From Gemmatimonadota bacterium (GTDB lineage: Bacteria > Gemmatimonadota > Gemmatimonadetes > Longimicrobiales > Gaopeijiaceae): a stretch of 64,000 nt of DNA. Shown piece after piece: positions 57,541-64,000 of the stretch (its first letter is position 1; every line of letters starts with the position of its first letter). Location of the stretch: assembly GCA_030827315.1 (NCBI GenBank), contig JAURER010000003.1, positions 1-64,000 on the forward strand, written 5' to 3'. The position numbers were made by a program, and so were the translations under genes. Below the pieces are notes generated by a model. That model was not told the DNA's origin, ran no database searches, and worked only from the letters and a program-made list of their open reading frames with translations.

Positions 57541-59049
57541 ATGAGCCAGTTCAGCACGAAGCTGTATCAGAGCACCCAGCTCCGTCCGGAGATGCGGATC
57601 AACCCGCGCCTGTATCAGGCGATGGAGTTGCTCTACATGCCCCTGATGGACCTGGAGCAGCATCTGAAGGAGCAGCTCGCGGAGAACCCGCTCCTGGAGA
57701 TGGTCGAGGCGGACGATCAAAAAGAGGTCGAGCTCAAGGAAGACACCGTCGACGAGCCCATGGGCGACGACGGGGTGGACTGGGAGGAGATCCTCCTGGA
57801 TGGCTTCGACGTGGGCGGGCGCCGTCAGCAGTTCGAGTACCGCGAGTACATCGAGCCGACACCCGTCGAGGCCCAGGGTCTGCACGACTACCTCCACGAT
57901 CAGCTCCGGCTGCTCTCCATCTCGGAGCGGGAGCTGCGCCTCGGCGAAGAGCTCATTGGAGACATCGACGACTCGGGCATGCTCGTGTGCACACCCGAAG
58001 AGTGTGTCGCGCATCTCAACGACTGGCTCGAAGAGGTGCGCCCGCCGCTGATCGCGCGGGCAAGCGAGATCGCCGACGCCGAGGAGCGCGCGGACGAGCT
58101 CGCCGAGATCGAAGCGATCTTCCAGCCGTACGAGCCGGTCGAGGCGGAGCGGATGCTCACGGTGATCCAGAACTTCGATCCGCCGGGCGTGGGTGCCCGC
58201 GACGTTCGCGAGTCGCTCCTGATTCAGCTGCGGCAGCGAGGTGAGGAAGACTCACTCGCGTATCGGATCGTCGCGGAACAGTTCGACGCGCTGATTAACC
58301 GGCACCTGACCGAGATCGCCCGCTCGTTCGGCGTCACGCCCAGGGACGTCCAGGACGCCGCGGACGCCCTGAGTCATCTCGACCCGAAGCCCGGTCTCAA
58401 GTACTCGATCGATCCCGAGCAGTACGTCATCCCCGACCTCATCGTCGAGAAGATCGACGGTGATTATATGGTCTTCGCAAACGACACGAGCCTCCCGAGG
58501 CTCCGCATCTCGCAGTCCTATCGCGAGATCGCCAAGGACAAGCGCGCCTTCACCGGCGAGAACCGGGAGTTCATCGCGGCGAAGCTCAACGCTGCGAACT
58601 GGATGATCCAGGCCATCGAGCAGCGCCGCCAGACGATGCTCAAGGTCATGAACTTCATCGTAGACCGGCAGCGCGACTTCTTCGAGCGGGGCGTCCAGTA
58701 CCTTAGGCCGCTGACCCTGCGCGAGGTCGCCGACTACATCGAGATGCACGAGTCGACGGTGTCCCGAGTTACGAACAAGAAGTTCGTTCAGACTCCGCGC
58801 GGCGTGTACTCGCTCAAGTACTTCTTCTCGAGCGGGCTCTCGACCACGAGCGGCGAGGACATCTCGGCGCGTGGAGTCCGTGACAAGATCAAGCAGATGG
58901 TCGCCGAGGAGAACGCCCGCAAACCGCTGACCGACCAGGCGATCGTCACGGCGCTCAAGGCCGAGGGCGTGCAGATCGCTCGGCGCACGGTCGCCAAGTA
59001 CCGGGACCAGCTGGGCATCCTTTCGGCCCGCATGCGGAAGCGCGTCTGA
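57541..59049 (+). CDS. rpoN: RNA polymerase sigma-54 factor
   Basis: 502 residues. Region I is Gln/Leu-rich (LYQSTQLRPEMRINPRLYQAMELLYMPL; core RLYQAMELLYMPL). Region II is acidic (about 57-95). The core-binding domain covers about 115-310. The helix-turn-helix includes LRPLTLREVADYIEMHESTVSRVTNKKFVQTPRGVYSLKYFF (core ESTVSRVTNKKF). The RpoN box IARRTVAKYRDQLGI is near the C-terminus. The position after lptB is a common bacterial arrangement. It needs an AAA+ activator, none of which is in the window. Confidence 0.97.
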   Translation: MSQFSTKLYQSTQLRPEMRINPRLYQAMELLYMPLMDLEQHLKEQLAENPLLEMVEADDQKEVELKEDTVDEPMGDDGVDWEEILLDGFDVGGRRQQFEYREYIEPTPVEAQGLHDYLHDQLRLLSISERELRLGEELIGDIDDSGMLVCTPEECVAHLNDWLEEVRPPLIARASEIADAEERADELAEIEAIFQPYEPVEAERMLTVIQNFDPPGVGARDVRESLLIQLRQRGEEDSLAYRIVAEQFDALINRHLTEIARSFGVTPRDVQDAADALSHLDPKPGLKYSIDPEQYVIPDLIVEKIDGDYMVFANDTSLPRLRISQSYREIAKDKRAFTGENREFIAAKLNAANWMIQAIEQRRQTMLKVMNFIVDRQRDFFERGVQYLRPLTLREVADYIEMHESTVSRVTNKKFVQTPRGVYSLKYFFSSGLSTTSGEDISARGVRDKIKQMVAEENARKPLTDQAIVTALKAEGVQIARRTVAKYRDQLGILSARMRKRV

Positions 59050-59051
59050 GC

Positions 59052-60014
59052 ATGGGCAAGGCACACGGAGCGCTGCGCTCGGACTTCACGGTCGTGATCC
59101 CCGCCTTGGACGAGGCGCCGGTGATCCCGGACCTCGTGCGCGAGCTTCGCGCGGCCTTCGAGCGCCACGGTCTGGACGGGGAGGTGCTGCTCGTCGACGA
59201 CGGATCCACCGACGGAACGGGAGACATCGCCGAGCGCGAGGCCGCCGGCTGGGCGCGCTTCCGCGTGCTGCGCCATCGGAGGAACCTCGGCAAGACCGAG
59301 GCGATGACGACGGCCGCGGAGGCAGCCAGCGAGGATCTCCTCGTGCTCTTCGACGCCGACCTCCAGCACACGCCCGACGAAATCCCGCGCTTCCTCGCCA
59401 AACTCGACGAGGGGTGGGACATCGTGACGGGTCGAAAGGTCGGATCGTACGACAAGCGCGCCGTGTCCTCGGTCTACAACCGGCTCTCCCGACGCATCTT
59501 CGACGTGCCGGTCTCCGACCTGAACTCGATGAAGGGGTTCCGGGCGGAGCTTCTCGACGGGCTTCTGCTTCGCCACGACTGGCATCGGTTCTTCGTGGTG
59601 CTCGCGCACGCGCGCGGAGCGACCGTCACCGAGATCGACATCGAGTTGCATCCGCGGCGGGCTGGAAAGGCAAAGTTCCAGGGCTCGTTCCGGATCCTCG
59701 TGGGCCTCATCGACCTCATCTCGGTGTGGTTCCTCCTCCTCTTTTCGCGCAAACCGCTGCTGCTGTTCGGCGGGACGGGCATCGCGCTGGCGGCGGCCGG
59801 AGCGCTGGTGGCCGCCGGGACGGTCTATCTCCGGTTCGTGCACCCGATGCTTGGGTTCGAGCCGTACATCCCTCCCATGGGATACCGTCCGCTTCTTTAC
59901 CTGATCATGCTGCTCGAGACGCTCGGCTTCCTCCTCGTCGGGTTTGGCCTGGTATCCGAGCAGGTCGCGCAGCTCCGCGACGAACTCGAAGCCATTCGCA
60001 AGAAAGGGGTCTGA
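59052..60014 (+). CDS. Glycosyltransferase family 2, polyprenyl-phosphate sugar transferase type
   Basis: 320 residues. GT-A fold: VVIPALDEAPVIPDLV, LLVDDGSTDGTGDIA, RRNLGKTEAMTTAAEAASEDLLVLFDADLQHTPDEI with the DxD-type DAD (core FDADLQHTPDEI), and FFVVLAHARGATVTEIDI. Two membrane helices close the C-terminus (about 217-255 and 275-300). This DPM1/GtrB-like layout usually moves a hexose from a nucleotide sugar to undecaprenyl phosphate. It starts two bases after rpoN, so it probably extends the same transcript. Confidence 0.9.
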   Translation: MGKAHGALRSDFTVVIPALDEAPVIPDLVRELRAAFERHGLDGEVLLVDDGSTDGTGDIAEREAAGWARFRVLRHRRNLGKTEAMTTAAEAASEDLLVLFDADLQHTPDEIPRFLAKLDEGWDIVTGRKVGSYDKRAVSSVYNRLSRRIFDVPVSDLNSMKGFRAELLDGLLLRHDWHRFFVVLAHARGATVTEIDIELHPRRAGKAKFQGSFRILVGLIDLISVWFLLLFSRKPLLLFGGTGIALAAAGALVAAGTVYLRFVHPMLGFEPYIPPMGYRPLLYLIMLLETLGFLLVGFGLVSEQVAQLRDELEAIRKKGV

Positions 60015-60015
60015 C

Positions 60016-61164
60016 ATCTCCCCACATCGGATCCTGGTCGTGGTCGGGACCCGTCCCGAGGCGATCAAGATGGCCCCCGTGGTCTCCGCTTTACGGGCGC
60101 GCGAGCCGGCCGTCTCGGTGCACGTCGCGTTCACCGGACAGCACACGACGCTCGTCGACCGGGTTCTCGGTGCGTTCGACCTGCGCCCGGAATTCGACCT
60201 CGCCATCATGACGGAGGGTCAGACGCTCTACGACGTGGTCCACCGCACCCTCGACGGGCTCCGACACGTCGTGCGGACGCTCGGGCCGGAGGTGATCGTC
60301 GTGCAGGGTGACACCGCGACGGTCTTCGTGGCCGCGCTGGTCGGGTACTTCGAGGACGTCCGGGTCGCCCACGTGGAGGCGGGCCTGCGCAGCGGGCACA
60401 AGCGGGCACCGTTTCCGGAAGAGGTCCTGCGCCGCATGACCGATGTCGTCGCGGACTTGCACTTCGCGCCGACGCCGGGCGCGCGGACGATGCTCCTCGC
60501 GGAGAACGTCCGGGCGGAATCGATTCACGTGACCGGAAACACCGTGGTCGACGCCCTGCTCGACGTAGCGGCCAGGGGGGCGAGTCCGTCGCACCCCGCG
60601 CTGCGTACGCTGCTGGCCGACCCCGCGCGCCGACTCGTTCTCCTGACCGCGCACCGTCGCGAGGCGTTCGGCGAACCCCTGGAGCGCGTCTTCGGGGCTG
60701 TCCGCGCACTCGCCGACGAGATCCAGGACGTCGACGTCCTGTACCCCGTGCATCCGAACCCGGGCGTGGCGGGACCCGCGCACGAACTCCTCGGCAGCCA
60801 TCCGAGGATCCACCTGGTGGAGCCCCTCGACTACTTCGACCTCGTGGCCGCGCTCCAGGGCGCCAGCCTCGTGCTCACCGACTCCGGAGGGATCCAGGAA
60901 GAGGCCCCCACCTTCGGAACCCCGGTGCTCGTGCTCCGCGAGGTCACCGAGCGACCCGAGGGGATCGAGGCCGGTGTCGCCGAGCTGGTCGGCACCGATC
61001 CGGACCGGATCCTGGAACGAGCCCGGGCCGCACTGGGGCCGCGCGACCGTTCGACGCCCCCGCGGAACCCTTACGGCGATGGGAAGGCCGGCGAGCGGAT
61101 CGCGGACATTCTCGTCGCCACCCTCACGGGCGCCCACCGCACGACGACGGACTGGGACGGCTGA
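60016..61164 (+). CDS. wecB: UDP-N-acetylglucosamine 2-epimerase (non-hydrolysing)
   Basis: 382 residues if it starts at ATC 60016. GTRPEAIKMAPVV, HVAFTGQHTTLVD, VVQGDTATVFVAALVGYF, HVEAGLRSGHKRAPFPEE, LTAHRREAFGEP, YPVHPNPGV and LTDSGGIQEEAPTFGTPVLVLREVTERPEG (core LTDSGGIQEEAP) are the WecB set. No ATG, GTG or TTG precedes the first strand except TTG 59944, deep inside the previous gene; GTG 60040 would cut the first strand. ATC 60016 has AAGGGG six bases upstream and directly follows the GT2 stop, so I prefer this rare start. It makes UDP-ManNAc for surface polymers. Confidence 0.9.
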   Translation: MSPHRILVVVGTRPEAIKMAPVVSALRAREPAVSVHVAFTGQHTTLVDRVLGAFDLRPEFDLAIMTEGQTLYDVVHRTLDGLRHVVRTLGPEVIVVQGDTATVFVAALVGYFEDVRVAHVEAGLRSGHKRAPFPEEVLRRMTDVVADLHFAPTPGARTMLLAENVRAESIHVTGNTVVDALLDVAARGASPSHPALRTLLADPARRLVLLTAHRREAFGEPLERVFGAVRALADEIQDVDVLYPVHPNPGVAGPAHELLGSHPRIHLVEPLDYFDLVAALQGASLVLTDSGGIQEEAPTFGTPVLVLREVTERPEGIEAGVAELVGTDPDRILERARAALGPRDRSTPPRNPYGDGKAGERIADILVATLTGAHRTTTDWDG

Positions 61165-61234
61165 CCGCGCATCGAGGCTGGCATGTCGGCGGAACGCAGG
61201 CAGGATCGGGGGTTTCGGCCGCCGGGTCTCACCG

Positions 61235-61263
61235 TTGATCCCCCCTGCGGCGCCCGGTAGACT
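61235..61263 (+). promoter_or_regulatory. Putative promoter before the GT4 gene
   Basis: TTGATC (61235-61240), exact 17-base spacer, TAGACT (61258-61263). It implies a leader of about 30 bases before GTG 61301. Confidence 0.45.
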
Positions 61264-61300
61264 TGTGCGCACCTCGCCCACGCCACCCCGGCGGCAGATC

Positions 61301-62419
61301 GTGAAGATCCTGATGCACTGCGTCTACTACCCGCCCGAGGTCGGGGGGCTCGAGAGCCACGTGCACTTTCTCTGCCGTGCGCTCGCGGAGCGCGGTCACA
61401 GGGTCGACGTCGTGACGTCGCGTTCCATCGACGGAGCGCCCCCGGCGGAGGTGCTCGAGGGGGTCCACGTCTGGCGGACGTGGTTCCCGGGCAAGTCGAC
61501 CGCCGGCTGGGTGGCGCACGCGGTGGGCTCGCTCCCCAGAGCGTATCGGACTTCGCAGGCCGTGGACATTCTCCACGCGCAGGCATTCCAGTCGATTCCG
61601 CCGCTCCAGGCCGTGCGGGCCCTTCGGGGCGCCCCGCTCGTGGCGACGCTTCATACCTCCCACTTCCTCCGCCTGGCCGCCAAGCCCGGATGGCGGACGC
61701 TCCTGGGCAGGCTCGTCGACGGCGTCGACACGTGCCTGGCCGCGAGCCGCGAGATCGCCGACGTAGCCGAGGCACTCGCCCCGGGACGCCGGGTCGAGGC
61801 GATCACCAACGGTGTCGAGACGTCGATCTTCCGTCGGGTCGAGCCAACCCTCGCCGCGCCGGGGGAGGGGGTGCGCCGGATCGTCGTGCCCCGGCGGCTC
61901 TTCCCGAAGAACGGCGTGGAGTACCTCGTGCGCGCCCTGCCTCGAATCGCCGAAGACGTCGACGTGGAGGCGGTGCTCGTCGGTGACGGACCGGAGCGGG
62001 CACGCCTCGAACGTCTGGCGTCGGAGCTCGGCGTCGCCGATCGGGTGCGCTTCGAGGGCGCACGGCCCCATGCGGACATGCCCGGAATCCTCTCGTCCGC
62101 CCACGTCGCGGTCTTCCCCTCGCTCATGGAGGCGACGTCGGTCGCGGCACTCGAGTGCATGGCGTGCGAGGTCCCGGTCGCGGCCTCGCGCGTGGGTGGA
62201 CTCCCTGAGATCGTCGACGAAGACGTGGGCACGCTCTTCGAGCCCGCCGACCCCGAGGACCTCGCGCGGCGCGTCTCGGTACTCCTGAGGCGAAGCGACC
62301 TCCCCGCCGTCGGTGCACGAGCGCGCCGTCGGGTGGTCGAGCAGTGGAGCAACGCACGGCTCGCGGACCGGCACGTCGAGATCTATCGGGAACTCATCGC
62401 CCGCCGCGAGGCGGCCTGA
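61301..62419 (+). CDS. Glycosyltransferase family 4
   Basis: 372 residues from GTG 61301; the open frame runs further upstream without conservation. GT-B fold: YYPPEVGGLESHVHFLCRALAERGHRVDVVT (core PPEVGGLESHV) at the N-terminus, TLHTSHFLRLA in the middle, and the donor-binding half with VEAITNGVETSIFRR, VGDGPERARLERLA, and VFPSLMEATSVAALECMACEVPVAASRVGGLPEIV carrying the E-x7-E motif (core EATSVAALE). Acceptor and sugar are unknown. Context points to surface polysaccharide assembly. Confidence 0.93.
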   Translation: MKILMHCVYYPPEVGGLESHVHFLCRALAERGHRVDVVTSRSIDGAPPAEVLEGVHVWRTWFPGKSTAGWVAHAVGSLPRAYRTSQAVDILHAQAFQSIPPLQAVRALRGAPLVATLHTSHFLRLAAKPGWRTLLGRLVDGVDTCLAASREIADVAEALAPGRRVEAITNGVETSIFRRVEPTLAAPGEGVRRIVVPRRLFPKNGVEYLVRALPRIAEDVDVEAVLVGDGPERARLERLASELGVADRVRFEGARPHADMPGILSSAHVAVFPSLMEATSVAALECMACEVPVAASRVGGLPEIVDEDVGTLFEPADPEDLARRVSVLLRRSDLPAVGARARRRVVEQWSNARLADRHVEIYRELIARREAA

Positions 62420-62426
62420 GGGAGCC

Positions 62427-64000
62427 ATGGCGAAGAAGAGCAAGGACACCGGGGAGTCCCGCCGCGAGCGGGGGCGCACTCCGATCGACGGGCCGGTCGA
62501 TCTGCCACGGTGGCTTCCCCCCGCGCTCTACGCCGTGCTCGCGGCTTTTCTCTTCCGGGAGTTCATCTTCAGCGACCGGATGCTGGTCGGATCCGACACG
62601 CTCGCGATGGGCTACGTGGTGCGCGAGCTGTACGCCGAGGCGCTGCACACCCTGGGCCGCATTCCGCGCTGGGCACCGCACATCCTCGGCGGCACACCCT
62701 TCCTCGAGGCCCTGAGTGCGGGCGATTCCCTGTATCCGCCCTCGCTCCTGCTGCTGGCCGTCCTGGAGCCGTACCGTGCCCTCGGGTGGAAGCTGGTGCT
62801 GCACGTCTTCCTCGCGGGGCTCTTCTTCTTCGCCTGGGTCCGGGCCATCGGCGGCTCACGACCGGCCGCGCTCCTGGGCGGGGCCGCGTACATGCTCGCC
62901 CCCTTCCTCATCGGCTTCGTCCACCCGGGCCACGACGGCAAGATCTTCGTCACGGCGCTGGCTCCGCTCCTCTTCTGGGCGACGGAGCGTCACTTCGCGA
63001 GGCCCGGCCTCGGCTCCGTGGGAGCGATCGGTCTCGTCGTGGCCATGGTGCTGTACACCACGCACTTCCAGATGGCCTACTTCCTGTTCGGGGGCGTCGG
63101 GCTGTACGCCATCTTCCGGGCCATCCAGGTCGCGCGCGGCGGCGCCGACATTGCCGAGCCCGACGAGGCCGGGGCGAACGGGTCCACACGCCACGGGCGA
63201 CCGCGCGCCGGTGCCATCCGTTTTGCGCTCTTCCTCGCCGCCTCCGTCCTGGGCGCGGCCGGGGCCGCATACCAGTTCGTGCCGGCCGTCGACTACGTGA
63301 CCGAATACTCGCGGCGCGTCCAGACGACACGCGACTCGGCCGGGGAAACGGGTCGGGTATGGTCGAGCTCGTGGTCGATGCATCCGGAGGAGGCGATGTC
63401 CCTCGTCGTCCCCGAGTTCGCGGGGAACCAGGCGAACGGGTCCGGATGGACCTCCGGCACGTACTGGGGCCGCAACGCCCTCAAGGACAATCACGAGTAC
63501 GCGGGGCTGGTGGTGCTCCTCCTGGCGGCCGTGTCGTTCCTCGGAGCCGCGCGTCGCTCCCTGCGCCTCTTCTTCCTGGGACTCGGCCTCTTCGCCCTCG
63601 CGTTCGGCCTCGGTACGCACACGCCCGTGTGGGGGCTCCTGCACGCATTCCTGCCTGGCATCCGGCTCTTCCGCGCGCCCGGCATGGCCGTCTTCCTCTT
63701 CGGATTCGGTGCCATCACCCTCGCGTCACTGGGCCTGGACCGGGTCCTGCAGCTCATCCGTGAGCGCGACGACGCCGAGCTGGCCCGCGTGCAGCGCGTC
63801 CTCTGGATTGGAACCGGCATCGTCGGGGGACTCGCGGTCCTGATGACCAGCGGGGTCTTCACCACGCTCTGGACCGGCACGGTCTACCCGACCATCGACC
63901 AGCGCCGCCTCCAGATCCTTGCGGCGCATCTTCCCAACATCGCGCGCGGCGCCGCGCTCGCCACGCTGCTGGCCGCGGCCACCGCGGGGGCGGTGTGGGC
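62427..64000 (+). CDS. YfhO-like large integral membrane protein, 5' part
   Basis: ATG 62427 follows a GGGAG site; the frame stays open to the window edge, so 524 codons are visible. The lysine-rich start (AKKSKDTGESRRERGRT) is followed by many hydrophobic helices (first at about 34-46, then near 117-135, 143-160, 185-215). Loop phrases such as GSDTLAMGYVVRELYAEAL, RIPRWAPHILGGTPFLEALSAGDSLYPPSLLL and FVHPGHDGKIFVTALAPLLFW (parts GSDTLAMGY, GGTPFLEA, GHDGKIF) resemble the periplasmic loops of YfhO and other GT-C-like polytopic proteins. A larger extracytoplasmic loop begins near 310 (SMHPEEAMSLVVPEFAGNQ). It probably glycosylates an envelope polymer. The C-terminus is not seen. Confidence 0.82.
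   Translation, partial: MAKKSKDTGESRRERGRTPIDGPVDLPRWLPPALYAVLAAFLFREFIFSDRMLVGSDTLAMGYVVRELYAEALHTLGRIPRWAPHILGGTPFLEALSAGDSLYPPSLLLLAVLEPYRALGWKLVLHVFLAGLFFFAWVRAIGGSRPAALLGGAAYMLAPFLIGFVHPGHDGKIFVTALAPLLFWATERHFARPGLGSVGAIGLVVAMVLYTTHFQMAYFLFGGVGLYAIFRAIQVARGGADIAEPDEAGANGSTRHGRPRAGAIRFALFLAASVLGAAGAAYQFVPAVDYVTEYSRRVQTTRDSAGETGRVWSSSWSMHPEEAMSLVVPEFAGNQANGSGWTSGTYWGRNALKDNHEYAGLVVLLLAAVSFLGAARRSLRLFFLGLGLFALAFGLGTHTPVWGLLHAFLPGIRLFRAPGMAVFLFGFGAITLASLGLDRVLQLIRERDDAELARVQRVLWIGTGIVGGLAVLMTSGVFTTLWTGTVYPTIDQRRLQILAAHLPNIARGAALATLLAAATAGAVW

Overview
The window is about 64 kb of very GC-rich bacterial chromosome, densely packed with housekeeping genes. I read it as a diderm of the Gemmatimonadota or a close relative. 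The evidence is inferential: complete Kdo and Lpt lipopolysaccharide genes, sigma-54, a 14-subunit NADH dehydrogenase, an UPF0182 protein, secreted proteins that nearly all place Gln just after the predicted signal-peptidase site, and promoter-like sites with a TAnnTT -10 element. The last two traits resemble Bacteroidota, which lie in the same broad FCB assemblage. I see no rRNA, tRNA, CRISPR array, insertion sequence or prophage. No gene-free stretch exceeds 300 bases; the longest is the divergent dcd/nuo region at 13631-13878.

Layout. 2-1699 is the 3' part of an FtsX-family ABC permease. 1715-3309 (minus) holds an aminotransferase and a small zinc-ribbon membrane protein. 3534-12423 is one long plus-strand run: a BNR-repeat gene remnant, secreted M55 peptidase, proline dehydrogenase, MFS transporter, CopC and CopD copper proteins, dicarboxylate/amino-acid symporter, secreted amidohydrolase and secreted beta-lactamase-fold hydrolase. 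This looks like peptide and amino-acid scavenging, possibly of D-amino acids. 12494-13630 (minus) holds a small secreted protein and dCTP deaminase.

13879-28454 is a complete nuoABCDEFGHIJKLMN operon with a promoter and a CRP/FNR-like palindrome in front. 28519-32731 carries phosphomannomutase and an UPF0182 membrane protein. 32858-35841 carries sucC, sucD, a CBS-domain protein and ndk behind a clear promoter. 35906-42513 is the lipid cluster yceD-rpmF-plsX-fabH-fabD-fabG-acpP-fabF-ispF. 42531-44022 carries a DedA protein and a XerC/D recombinase. 44063-45658 (minus) is an S41 protease. 45820-47625 is glutamine-dependent NAD synthetase. 47684-48823 (minus) is an unknown zinc-ribbon membrane protein, divergent from a TrpG/PabA amidotransferase.

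49548-59049 is a long envelope operon: kdsB-pyrG-kdsA-kdsC-kdsD-lptC-lptA-lptB-rpoN. PyrG supplies the CTP that KdsB consumes, the Kds enzymes make and activate Kdo, and the Lpt genes export LPS. 59052-64000 continues with surface-polysaccharide genes: a GT2 transferase, UDP-GlcNAc 2-epimerase, a GT4 transferase and a large YfhO-like membrane protein that runs off the right edge.

I did not find a convincing undescribed multi-gene system. The best leads are a secreted amidohydrolase lacking the usual metal ligands, the Q+1 signal peptides, the TTGA/TAnnTT promoter pattern, the CRP-like site in front of nuo and an enlarged two-block LptA.
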